59,625 bases of DNA from Desulfoarculaceae bacterium (lineage in GTDB: Bacteria > Desulfobacterota > Desulfobulbia > Desulfobulbales > Desulfocapsaceae). The stretch spans positions 1-59,625 of the forward strand of contig JAHYIV010000016.1 in the NCBI GenBank assembly GCA_019429465.1, in the 5' to 3' direction. The position numbers and the translations under genes are program-made. Shown here piece by piece: positions 24,825-32,903 of this stretch (positions are counted from its first letter, which is position 1; each line of letters starts with the position of its first letter). The notes under the pieces were generated by a model. That model had not been told where the DNA came from. It ran no database searches and worked only from the letters and a program-made list of their open reading frames with translations.

Positions 24825-27176
24825 ATGGATAACGATCAGAAACAACAAGCACAGGCCCTGCAGAAAGCCACAGAGCTGATAGCGGAAGGTGAAAAGCGGA
24901 GGGCTCGAATTCGTCTGCTGCGTCAGGTCGAAGAGTTTGAACGGGGAAAGGGCGGCGTCTTGCTGCAGAATGAATTTGTCCGCAATGTATCGCACCTGAT
25001 CGTTGAGGCCTCCCCTGAAGCGACTCCAGACCGTGCCGGGATTCTTCTGGAAATACTCGGCAAGCATGCCTGCGGGGAAGACGACATCCTCCGGCAGCGT
25101 GCTGTCATGGCCCTTTCCTTTTGCTCCAGCCTGCTGTTTGCAGAAGAGAAGTACGAGCTGCTGGCCAAGGTGACCTTTCTGCTGGCAGAGTGGTTGAAGG
25201 TTGAAACGATCTATCACCCGGTTTGTGATACCGTTTGCCGACAGTTACAGCAGAATGGGCTCAGGATGCTGGCTGAGGGCCAATGGCAGGATGTTGATGC
25301 ACTGCTTGAAATCCTGTTTCAGATTCAATCCGGCATACTGGAGAAAGGGAACGTCATTCGGGGCCTGGTTGCCAGAACCCAGGACGCACTGGCTGTCCCG
25401 CATGTCCTTGAGGAACTGGCCCAGGTGTGTCTGCAAGGACAAGGGGGACGGCAGGCCCAGGCCAGGATGATCCTGGTCCGTCTTGGTCGTCGTTCAGTGA
25501 TCTTTCTCCTGGAAAAACTGTTACTGTCACAACAGAAACAAGAACGTCTGCGGCTTATCAAGTTGATTCCAGAGGCGGGCAGGGTGGCCGTGCCGGTGCT
25601 CAAGGAGTATCTGACCAAAGAGCTGCCCTGGTATGGGGTGCGGAATATCGTTTTGCTCATAGCGGCCATGGGTGATTCCTCTCTTGTTCCCCTGGTGCTT
25701 CCTTCGCTTCAACATGAGGATATCCGGGTCCAGCAGCAGGTCATTGACTGTATTGACGCGCTGGCCGGTGTTGAGAAAAGGAAATATTTCCTGTCGGCCT
25801 TGTCCCTGGTTCATGATGAATTGAAGGCTCACCTGATTGTCCAGTTGGGGCAGCTTGGGGCAGTTGAGTGTGCGGATGTGCTGCTTGATATACTGGCTGA
25901 GCGTGATGCCCTTGCCCCTCGTGTCCGTGATGAGATTTTGACCCAACTCTGCATTGTCCTTCGTCTGGTGCCACAGCAGCGCACCCTTATCCTTTTACGG
26001 CAGCTTGTAGCTGAGCGTGAACAACAGGGGGGAGGTCATGACTCGGTAGGTCTCATTGCCAGGCGCACCTTGCAGATTATTGAACCGCAACTGCTGCCTG
26101 TCGGCAAGCAGGCTGCTGATGACCAGGCTGCGGCTTCTACTGCTCCTGGTGCGGCAGTCGGAAAAGGGGCAGGTCTGAACCCAGGTGGTCTGGAGACCCG
26201 GATTCAGCAATTATTGCAGGAGCAAAAGATAACAGAGCTTACGGCCCTGATCGCTGAACATGCTGTTCATGCGGCCAGGGAGAAAGATTTTGTGACCGCC
26301 GAGATCCTGCGTGACCGGATGATGGAGGTGAATCAAAATGCCTTGATTGAGGTCATTCGGGTGAGTGAAGTCATCGAGGAGGAAAAGAGAAATGCCATCA
26401 GCAGCCACCATCTCAGCCTCTGGAGTGAGCTCTATGATTTTTTTGATTCCGAGGCCTTCACCGCCCTCTATCATTGTCAGCGTCTTCAGGAATATCAGGC
26501 GGAAGAGGTGATTGTCGAGCAGGGGGATGCCAACCCCACTCTTTATTTTATCAATGCGGGCCAGGTCAGTATGACCTGTCGGCAGGGCCAGAAAGAGATA
26601 TTCCTGAAACGTCTGAAGCCTGGTGAGATTGTCGGCGTTGGTCCCTTCTTTGATGTCTCGCTGTGGACGGTGACGCTTACCGCCATGACTGCTGTGAAGC
26701 TGCAGATCCTGGAACGGGGACCTTTTCTGAAGCTGCTGCCACAGCATCCCGGGCTTGACTCGCGCCTGGCTGACTTCTGCCGCAGATCGGACAAGGTTCC
26801 AGAACTGTTGCGAATGTCCGGCGAAAGTCGACGTGAGGATGTTCGTTATCCAGCACAAGGGAAAATTGTCAATACCTTGCTGGATCGTCGTGGCAATCCC
26901 TCGCAGCAGAGGTTCAAGGGTCAACTTGAAGATATCTCCACAGGCGGCCTTTCTCTGCTGATTCGTCTCTCCAAAAAAGAAAATGGGCGGTTGCTTCTGG
27001 GAAGGCGCATTGTCTCCTTCCTTCCCGGGAAAGCGGGTGAGGTGCGAGAGAGCAGGGGCGAGATCGTCGGGGTAAGCTTACAGGATTATGTGAACAAAGA
27101 GTATCGTGTTCATGTGCGTTTTGATCAACCAGTGGAGGAGACAGATCTCAAAGATATTCTTCTGCAGGGGGCATGA
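24825..27176 (+). CDS. HEAT-repeat protein with cyclic-nucleotide-binding and PilZ domains
   Basis: This 783-residue cytosolic protein has HEAT-like helical repeats from about residue 60 to 400 (repeated VPVLKEYL and LVPLVLPSLQHEDIRVQQQVIDCIDAL units). A low-complexity linker near residue 430 is followed by a UVR-like helix pair, then a cyclic-nucleotide-binding fold at about residues 540-640 (YQAEEVIVEQGDANPTLYFI, LKPGEIVGVGPFF). A C-terminal PilZ domain carries RREDVR near residue 667 and DISTGG near residue 704, the two c-di-GMP contact motifs. It should integrate c-di-GMP with another cue through a scaffold. Its stop overlaps the start of the dus gene in ATGA. Confidence 0.82.
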   Translation: MDNDQKQQAQALQKATELIAEGEKRRARIRLLRQVEEFERGKGGVLLQNEFVRNVSHLIVEASPEATPDRAGILLEILGKHACGEDDILRQRAVMALSFCSSLLFAEEKYELLAKVTFLLAEWLKVETIYHPVCDTVCRQLQQNGLRMLAEGQWQDVDALLEILFQIQSGILEKGNVIRGLVARTQDALAVPHVLEELAQVCLQGQGGRQAQARMILVRLGRRSVIFLLEKLLLSQQKQERLRLIKLIPEAGRVAVPVLKEYLTKELPWYGVRNIVLLIAAMGDSSLVPLVLPSLQHEDIRVQQQVIDCIDALAGVEKRKYFLSALSLVHDELKAHLIVQLGQLGAVECADVLLDILAERDALAPRVRDEILTQLCIVLRLVPQQRTLILLRQLVAEREQQGGGHDSVGLIARRTLQIIEPQLLPVGKQAADDQAAASTAPGAAVGKGAGLNPGGLETRIQQLLQEQKITELTALIAEHAVHAAREKDFVTAEILRDRMMEVNQNALIEVIRVSEVIEEEKRNAISSHHLSLWSELYDFFDSEAFTALYHCQRLQEYQAEEVIVEQGDANPTLYFINAGQVSMTCRQGQKEIFLKRLKPGEIVGVGPFFDVSLWTVTLTAMTAVKLQILERGPFLKLLPQHPGLDSRLADFCRRSDKVPELLRMSGESRREDVRYPAQGKIVNTLLDRRGNPSQQRFKGQLEDISTGGLSLLIRLSKKENGRLLLGRRIVSFLPGKAGEVRESRGEIVGVSLQDYVNKEYRVHVRFDQPVEETDLKDILLQGA

Positions 27177-28180
27177 GTAATGCCTTACCAGGGTCAATCA
27201 TGAAGGCATGCCTCTCCATTGGTGATCTGACCCTGTCGCCACCGCTGGCCCTGGCGCCCATGGTTGGACTGTCCCATTCGGCCCTGCGGACTCTGGCGGT
27301 GGAGTTGGGGGGGGTCGGCCTGCTTTTTACCGAGATGTTATCGGTAACCAGGCTTCCTGATGAAAATGCCAGTGTCTCGCCTTTTCTGTTGAGTTATCCC
27401 GAAGAGCAGCCGCTTTTTTATCAGCTCTTTGTCAGTCCTGGCCAGGATGTGGTGCCTGCCGTTGAACGTCTGCACCAGCTTGGCGCCCAGGGGGTTGATC
27501 TGAATCTGGGCTGTCCTGCCCCGAATCTGCGGAAACAGGGGGCTGGCTGTGCCCTGACCAATGATCGTGAGCAGGTGCGCCGTATTGTGGCCATGCTGAG
27601 GGCGGCTACCAGTCTGCCTGTGAGCGCCAAGATCCGTCTGGGTGCAGGTCTGAACGAAGACGAATTGCTTGATTTCTGCCGGATGCTGGAGGGGGAAGGG
27701 GTTGATCTGTTGTCCGTGCATGGTCGTCTGCACAAGGAAAAATTCTGCCGTCGTCCGCGCTGGGACTGGATCGGCAAGGTTAAATCTGCCCTTAACATTC
27801 CGGTGCTGGCCAATGGCGGCATTTTCAGTGTTGAAGATGCCGGAAGATGCCTGGAAATGTCAGGAGCAGATGGCCTGATGATCGGCCGGGGTGCTGCCTG
27901 TCGGCCCTGGCTCTTTGCTGAGATTGCCAGAGAGATCTACGGGCTGCCATGCAGCCCGTCCAGCCTGAGTCTGGCCGAGATCTATCTGCGCTTTGTCCAG
28001 TTGCTGGAGCGTTTTCGTCCGGAGCGGCGGCTGGGACGGTTGAAGCAGTTTACCCACTATTACGGGCAGAACTTCACCTATGGTCATCACCTGGCCATAG
28101 CTGTGCAGACCAGCACTTCTGTTGAACAGGCTGTGGAGCGCGCCCAGCAGTTTTTTTTCGGTAACAAAGAAGAGGCGTAG
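27173..28180 (+). CDS. tRNA-dihydrouridine synthase (Dus family)
   Basis: Dus enzymes reduce specific uridines in tRNA with FMN and NADPH. The 335-residue product has APMVGLSHSALR at the FMN-binding start, TEMLSV, the catalytic Cys in NLGCPAPNLRKQGAGCAL near residue 120, SAKIRLG, SVHGR, ANGGIFS and MIGRGA. It is most like the DusB/DusA-type alpha/beta barrel; the exact tRNA position cannot be assigned. A short hairpin (GTCCTGA / TCAGGAC, 28181-28200) directly follows the stop codon. The start overlaps the upstream stop by 4 bases, giving translational coupling; an internal ATG at 27200 is an alternative. Confidence 0.92.
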   Translation: MSNALPGSIMKACLSIGDLTLSPPLALAPMVGLSHSALRTLAVELGGVGLLFTEMLSVTRLPDENASVSPFLLSYPEEQPLFYQLFVSPGQDVVPAVERLHQLGAQGVDLNLGCPAPNLRKQGAGCALTNDREQVRRIVAMLRAATSLPVSAKIRLGAGLNEDELLDFCRMLEGEGVDLLSVHGRLHKEKFCRRPRWDWIGKVKSALNIPVLANGGIFSVEDAGRCLEMSGADGLMIGRGAACRPWLFAEIAREIYGLPCSPSSLSLAEIYLRFVQLLERFRPERRLGRLKQFTHYYGQNFTYGHHLAIAVQTSTSVEQAVERAQQFFFGNKEEA

Positions 28181-28242
28181 GTCCTGATTGTATTCAGGAC
28201 CTCAGGGAATCCAACCATCATCAAAGAAAAGGAGGAATGACA

Positions 28243-28569
28243 ATGATTGAGCTGATCAAGAAGGCTATGTTAACGGGTTTAGGTATGGCCTCTCTGACCA
28301 AAGACAAGATTGAAGAGATTGGTCGGGATTTTATTGAACAGGGCAAACTTTCCCAGCAGGAAGGGGAAAAGCTGATGGAAGAGTTGCGTGCCAGGGCCGA
28401 AGAGTCAAAGCTGGAGATTAAGAAACAGATAGAGCAACGGATTGAAGAGATCTTGAAAAAGATGGATCTGGTCCGGAAAAGCGATCTGGATGATTTGAAA
28501 CAGCAGATCAAGGAACTGCAGGAGAGTCATGCCGGGCTGGAAAAGAAGGAGCCGTTTCTCAAGGGATAA
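28243..28569 (+). CDS. Phasin-like coiled-coil protein
   Basis: A small (108-residue) acidic/basic helical protein. It starts with a short hydrophobic helix (MIELIKKAMLTGLGMASLT), followed by a long charged coiled coil (KDKIEEIGRDFIEQGKL, then EEL/KKQIEQRIEEILKK heptads). This layout is that of the phasin-like / PHA synthesis regulator family found widely, also in genomes without PHA granules. The start at 28243 is preferred because AGGAGG at 28230-28235 lies 7 bases upstream; the earlier ATG at 28237 is too close. No PHA genes are in the window, so a link to PHA storage is not supported here. Confidence 0.78.
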   Translation: MIELIKKAMLTGLGMASLTKDKIEEIGRDFIEQGKLSQQEGEKLMEELRARAEESKLEIKKQIEQRIEEILKKMDLVRKSDLDDLKQQIKELQESHAGLEKKEPFLKG

Positions 28570-28658
28570 CGTCTCGATACGATCGGTCATCGCCAGCAAC
28601 GGACGACGTTCAGGCTGGTTGAAGAACATCCTGTTGCAAGGACCATGATTCTACAAGG

Positions 28659-28868
28659 TTAAGCGAGCCCTTTCTCTTGTAATATCGCCGCCACCTTTTG
28701 CCGGCATCGTTTGCCGCTGCAGGATCCGGTGCCGATACCGGTGATCCGGGCAATCTGTTCAAAGGTGGTGGCCCCGTCTTCGATGGCCTTGATAATCCGG
28801 TGCAGTTTGATCCCTGTGCAGAGGCAGCCGGGTTTCATTCGGGCGAGGATCTCTTCTTCGGTGGCCAT
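28659..28868 (-). CDS. BFD-like [2Fe-2S] domain protein
   Basis: This 69-residue protein is a stand-alone BFD-like [2Fe-2S]-binding domain. The cysteines are in PGCLCTGIK near residue 15 and GSCSGKRC near residue 50, giving the expected CxC ... CxxxxC arrangement, with the helical segment EQIARITGIGTGSC between. Stand-alone BFD-like proteins act in electron transfer or iron release (for example from bacterioferritin). No bacterioferritin gene is in view. Repeat copy 4 begins 17 bases upstream of the start, so its promoter may lie inside or beyond the repeat. Confidence 0.8.
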   Translation of the reverse strand: MATEEEILARMKPGCLCTGIKLHRIIKAIEDGATTFEQIARITGIGTGSCSGKRCRQKVAAILQEKGLA

Positions 28869-28884
28869 TGACGCTTCCCTCTCT

Positions 28885-29043
28885 TTAGGAGCCGTTACGA
28901 AATAACATGGCCATTTATATCTATTTCGTTACGCAGGCCAGGGACGGCCAAGCGTCGCGAGCGCCATGGACGGCGTAGGAGCGACCTGCTCCTTATGCCG
29001 CTCCGGGCGCTTAGATGGCCATGTTATTTTTTTACAGCGGTTT
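28885..29043 (+). repeat. Dispersed repeat family A, copy 4
   Basis: A 159-base element in the opposite orientation to copies 1 and 2. It starts TTAGGAGCCGTTACGAAATA and ends TTTTTTTACAGCGGTTT. The core reads CCAGGGACGG here, with one substitution. Its right end overlaps the TAA stop codon of uvrC at 29042-29044 by two bases. Confidence 0.9.
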
Positions 29044-30871
29044 ACTGGCCGGATTGTCGGGCCTCTGGATGAAAGTGGTGGTGGATCTCCCTTGCCATCT
29101 CCGAGCCGATCCCTGGGACGCGGCTCAGCGTTTCCTTTGAGGCCTGCTTGATTTGTCTCAGGCTGCCTAAGTGTTTGAGTAGCACCTCTTTTTTCTTGGG
29201 GCCGATGCCGCTGATGGTGTCAAGCTCAGAGGCCAGGGTCGATGTGTTGCGCAGCCGGCGGTGAAAGGTTATCCCGTAGCGATGTGATTCGTCCCGTATC
29301 CGCATGAGATAGAGCAGAACCGGGTTATGGGCTGGAAGGAGAATTGGATTTTTGCGGCCCGGCTTATATACCTTTTCCCCTTCTTCCAGCTTTTCCTTGG
29401 CAATGGCGAGCCAGTCCAGTTCCCGGGCGTCTTCAACTCCTGCTTCCCTGGCCACGCGCATGGCGATCCCTAACTGACCGCGTCCGCCATCCACCATCAG
29501 GAGGTCAGGCAGGTCATTTTCCGCCACTCCCCGTTTCAGCCTCCGTTCCAGCACCTCTCCCATCATTGCGTAATCATCCGGGCCATCAACGGTTCGGATC
29601 TTATAGTGCCGAAAGAGATGCCTGGCCGGTTCCCCCTGTTGAAAGCAGACCAGTGAACCTACCGCCTGCTGACCGGAGGTGTTGGAGATGTCGAGGCACT
29701 CGATAGTCTCAGGGGGGCGACTCAGGTGCAGACTTTTGACCATGGCGCTGGCGAGTGCCTGCCATGATTGCTCTTTTTTGTCCCGTTCGGCAAAAATCTG
29801 GACGGCATTGACGGTGGCCATGGTGATGAGCTGCATCCGATCACCGCGCTGCGGGACCAGCAGATGAACGGTCTCGCCGCGCAGGTCGCTCAACCGCTCG
29901 CTCAGCAGCTCTTTATCCTCGGGCTCACAGGGCAGGAGGATCTCCCGGGGCAGGTTGTCGCCCTGATCATAGTACTGGTTGAGGACCTGGGAGAGGATGG
30001 TGGCGTCATCGCCAAGGGGGTCTGAGAGGAAAAAAGTGCGGCTGCCGCTGATTGTCCCGTTTCTGACCAGGAGGATGGCCAGGGCCAGCGAGGCATCCTT
30101 CCTGGCCAGACCAAAGATATCCTGATCTTTGGCATGGCTGGCCACGATCACCTGTTTTTCCAGGGTTCGGGACAGGGCCTGGATCTGGTCGCGGAGACGT
30201 GCCGCCTGTTCAAAGTCCTGATCGTCTGCCGCCGTAACCATCTGCCGACCGAGTGTGGAGATCAGGTCACGATTGTGGCCATCGAGGACCATGATGACCC
30301 TGGCCACCATTTCCTGATACTCCTCCCTGTCGGCCAGTCCCATGCAGGGGGCCAGGCAGTTGTGCATCTGGCCGTTGAGACAGGGGCGTGTCCTGGCCTT
30401 TACCTGACTGGTCCGGCATCTTCTCAAGGGAAAGAGTGAGGAAAGCAGCTTGAGGGTTGCCCACATGGACGACGAGGAGGAATAGGGGCCGAAATAGCGG
30501 GCGCCGTCTTTTTTTCTCCGTCTGCTCATCAATATCCGCGGCCACTCTTCCTGAACCGTGATCTTGAGCAGCGGGTAATTCTTGTCATCCCGCAGGACGA
30601 TATTGTAGCGGGGCCGATGCTTTTTTATCAGCGAGGCTTCAAGGATGAGGGCCTCTTTTTCGGTGTGGGTGAGCAGGGTGTCCACCTTGTGGACATGGGA
30701 GAGCATGACGGCCGTCTTGCCCTGTACCGATTCAGCCAGCCGGGCGTAGGAGGCCAGTCGCTTGCGCAGATCTTTGGCCTTGCCGACATAGAGGACGCCT
30801 GCTTTTTTATCCAGCATCAGATAAACCCCTGGAGAATGAGGGATAGAGGCGAGAAGATCAGGAGGAAACAT
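29042..30871 (-). CDS. uvrC: Excinuclease ABC subunit C
   Basis: UvrC makes both incisions in nucleotide excision repair with UvrA and UvrB. The 609-residue product has the full layout: GIY-YIG nuclease (GVYLMLDKKAGVLYVGKAKDLRKRL, residues 14-40), a cysteine cluster region (CLNGQMHNCLAPC), a UVR motif near residue 215 (DQDFEQAARLRDQI), the RNase H-like endonuclease domain with DISNTSGQQAVGS and VDGGRGQL, and tandem helix-hairpin-helix motifs at the C-terminus (GIGPKKKEVLLKHLGS, VPGIGSEMA). The last codons adjoin repeat copy 4. Repeat copy 5 lies 56 bases upstream of the start. Confidence 0.97.
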   Translation of the reverse strand: MFPPDLLASIPHSPGVYLMLDKKAGVLYVGKAKDLRKRLASYARLAESVQGKTAVMLSHVHKVDTLLTHTEKEALILEASLIKKHRPRYNIVLRDDKNYPLLKITVQEEWPRILMSRRRKKDGARYFGPYSSSSSMWATLKLLSSLFPLRRCRTSQVKARTRPCLNGQMHNCLAPCMGLADREEYQEMVARVIMVLDGHNRDLISTLGRQMVTAADDQDFEQAARLRDQIQALSRTLEKQVIVASHAKDQDIFGLARKDASLALAILLVRNGTISGSRTFFLSDPLGDDATILSQVLNQYYDQGDNLPREILLPCEPEDKELLSERLSDLRGETVHLLVPQRGDRMQLITMATVNAVQIFAERDKKEQSWQALASAMVKSLHLSRPPETIECLDISNTSGQQAVGSLVCFQQGEPARHLFRHYKIRTVDGPDDYAMMGEVLERRLKRGVAENDLPDLLMVDGGRGQLGIAMRVAREAGVEDARELDWLAIAKEKLEEGEKVYKPGRKNPILLPAHNPVLLYLMRIRDESHRYGITFHRRLRNTSTLASELDTISGIGPKKKEVLLKHLGSLRQIKQASKETLSRVPGIGSEMAREIHHHFHPEARQSGQ

Positions 30872-30926
30872 GGCTTCAGTCTGCTTTCAGGTGGTTAGAA
30901 AATTGATAAATATTGTTATTCGGAGC

Positions 30927-31084
30927 TTAGGAGCCGTTACGAAATAACATGGCCATTTATATCTATTTCGTTACGCAGGCCAGGGATGGCCCAGTGTCGC
31001 GATCGCCATGGACGGTGTAGGAGCGCCCGGCTCCTTGTGCCGCTCCGGTCACTTAGATGGCCATGTTATTTTTTCAGCGGTTTA
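30927..31084 (+). repeat. Dispersed repeat family A, copy 5
   Basis: A 158-base element in the same orientation as copy 4, with the intact core CCAGGGATGGCCCAGTGTCG. The two elements flank uvrC on both sides. The right end (TTTTTTCAGCGGTTTA) carries a T-run that could serve as a terminator. Confidence 0.9.
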
Positions 31085-31224
31085 TTAAAAAAACGTGGCT
31101 CTGTTATGATCATTTATAGTGATCATGGCATCTGATTGCAACAATGTCTTTCCTCTTCTTTACATTTTGCTGATCATTGGCTAAAGTGCTGACCGATATC
31201 AGGTAATATGTCAGAAAGGAATTC

Positions 31225-31410
31225 TTCCGGTGTCGTCCTGATCTTCAGGGCGGTGAAAAGGGAATACGGTGCAAGACCGTAACGTTGGGCCAGCGCTGTA
31301 AACGGGGACAAGGACTGCATGATGTCACTGCCTGCCATTGCGGAAATTCCGGATGACGGGTGGGAAGGCGCGGTCTGAGGCTGATCCGTGAGTCAGAAGA
31401 CCTGCCGGAA
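31225..31410 (+). promoter_or_regulatory. Cobalamin riboswitch
   Basis: The segment has the conserved cobalamin aptamer blocks in order: closing stem TTCCGG (31225-31230) with CCGGAA (31405-31410); GGTGAAAAGGGAATACGGTG and GCAAGACCG; GCCAGCGCTGTAAACGGGGAC; TGTCACTG; GATGACGGGTGGGAAGGCGC; and the B12 box AGTCAGAAGACCTGCC (31391-31406). It is followed at once by an intrinsic terminator and then the ThiC-family gene. It should switch off transcription when adenosylcobalamin is abundant. It is not a TPP riboswitch: no CUGAGA/ACCUGAUC elements were found. Confidence 0.92.
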
Positions 31411-31434
31411 GAAAAAAGGAATTCTTGTCCGTAG

Positions 31435-31490
31435 AAGTCCGTATTGCGTCCTCGAGGGTGATCCCTCGAGGCGCGGTACGGACTTTTTTT
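31435..31490 (+). terminator. Riboswitch-controlled intrinsic terminator
   Basis: The outer arms AAGTCCGTA (31435-31443) and TACGGACTT (31477-31485) and the inner arms CCTCGAGGG / CCCTCGAGG build a long stem, followed by a run of seven to eight T. It stands 37 bases before the start codon of the ThiC-family gene. It is the expression platform expected for the cobalamin riboswitch just upstream. Confidence 0.88.
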
Positions 31491-31526
31491 ATGCCCAGGC
31501 GGAAAATCAAAAAAGGAAGATTGATC

Positions 31527-32855
31527 ATGAAAACCCAGATTGAACTGGCCCGCAGTGGTATTATTACCGAGGCGATGAAAAAGGTAGCCATGGATGAGGG
31601 CTTTGGCCTGGAGCCGGAAACCATCCGCCAGCGGGTGGCCGATGGTCATATTGTCATTGCCGTCCATCCCAACCGGCCTCAGCAGAAGGTGGTCGGGATC
31701 GGCCGCGGTCTGCGGACCAAGGTCAATGCCTCCATCGGCACCTCGTCTGATATTGCTGATATTGAGCTTGAGGTGCGTAAGGCAAAAATTGCCGAGGCGG
31801 AGAAGGCCGACACCTTGATGGAACTCTCCACCGGCGGCGATCTTGATCTGGTTCGGCAACGGATCCTTGGCGCCTGTACCCTGCCGGTCGGCAATGTGCC
31901 GCTCTATCAGGCCTTTTCCGAGGCCAGCCGCAAATATCATAACCCCAATAAGCTGGAGAGTGAATATCTCTTTGAGCTGATTGAGCGGCAGCTTGATGAC
32001 GGCATCTCGTTCATGGCCATCCATTGCGGGATCAACCGTTTTTCCATCGAACGGCTGCGCAAGCAGGGCTATCGCTATGGCGGCCTGGTCTCCAAGGGCG
32101 GCACCTTCATGGTCTCGTGGATGGAGTACAATAACCGGGAAAATCCACTTTACGAGCAGTTTGACCGGGTCTGCACCCTGATGAAAAAGTATGACGCCGT
32201 GCTCTCGCTCGGCAACGGGATCAGGGCCGGGGCCATCCATGACAGCCATGACCGGGCCCAGATGGCGGAGATGGTGATTAACTGCGAACTGGCTGAGATC
32301 GGCCGCGACATGGGCTGTCAGATGATGGTGGAGGGGCCGGGGCATGTGCCGCTCGATGAGATCGAGGGCAATATCATGCTCGAAAAACGGATGAGCGGCG
32401 GCGCGCCCTACTATGTGCTCGGGCCGCTGCCAGCCGATTCCGGGGCCGGCTATGATCACATCACCGCCGCTATCGGCGCGGCCAGCTCGGCCCGCTTCGG
32501 CGCCGATCTCATCTGTTATATAACACCGGCGGAGCACCTGGCCCTGCCCAATGAGGAGGATGTGCGGGAAGGGGTGCGGGCGACACGACTGGCGGCCAGG
32601 ATCGGCGATATAGCCAAGTATCCGGATCGCCGCGAGCAGGAGAAAAAAGTGGCGCTCAGCCGGCGTGACACCAACTGGAAGGAGCATTTTCCCCAGCTGA
32701 TGTTCCCGGACAAGGCGCTGGAGGTGCGGAACAGCCGCATGCCTGAGAACAGCGGCACCTGCACCATGTGCGGCGATTTCTGTGCTATGGAGCGGGGGCT
32801 TTCACTCTTCCGGGATGATATCAAGGGAGATAAGAAGACGTCAGGTTGCCGGTAA
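31527..32855 (+). CDS. bzaF: ThiC-family radical SAM enzyme, probable 5-hydroxybenzimidazole synthase BzaF
   Basis: ThiC converts aminoimidazole ribotide to the thiamin pyrimidine; its paralogue BzaF converts the same substrate to 5-hydroxybenzimidazole, precursor of the cobalamin lower ligand in anaerobes. The 442-residue product has the fold-defining motifs MELSTGGDL, HCGI, SKGGTFMVSWM, MVEGPGHVPL, APYYVLGPL and GYDHITAAIG. The cluster cysteines are C412, C415 and C419 (CTMCGDFC, CX2CX3C), one residue shorter than the CX2CX4C of ThiC. SLGNGIRAG also differs from the usual SLGDGLRPG. The decisive clue is the cobalamin riboswitch and terminator in front. AAAGGAAG precedes the ATG at 31527. 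Function as thiamin ThiC remains the alternative. Confidence 0.78.
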   Translation: MKTQIELARSGIITEAMKKVAMDEGFGLEPETIRQRVADGHIVIAVHPNRPQQKVVGIGRGLRTKVNASIGTSSDIADIELEVRKAKIAEAEKADTLMELSTGGDLDLVRQRILGACTLPVGNVPLYQAFSEASRKYHNPNKLESEYLFELIERQLDDGISFMAIHCGINRFSIERLRKQGYRYGGLVSKGGTFMVSWMEYNNRENPLYEQFDRVCTLMKKYDAVLSLGNGIRAGAIHDSHDRAQMAEMVINCELAEIGRDMGCQMMVEGPGHVPLDEIEGNIMLEKRMSGGAPYYVLGPLPADSGAGYDHITAAIGAASSARFGADLICYITPAEHLALPNEEDVREGVRATRLAARIGDIAKYPDRREQEKKVALSRRDTNWKEHFPQLMFPDKALEVRNSRMPENSGTCTMCGDFCAMERGLSLFRDDIKGDKKTSGCR

Positions 32856-32903
32856 CGGCTGTTACTGGTGGTGTGGCGGACCTCAAGGCGTTTTTTGCGT
32901 CCC

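Noticed and set aside
31225-31490. TPP riboswitch in front of the ThiC-family gene
   Set aside because: The expected TPP motifs are absent, while all main cobalamin aptamer blocks including the B12 box are present.
31245-32687. 480-residue open frame antisense to the ThiC-family gene
   Set aside because: It lies entirely opposite a clearly recognised enzyme gene and its riboswitch, and its sequence has no family motif; long antisense frames are common in GC-rich genes.
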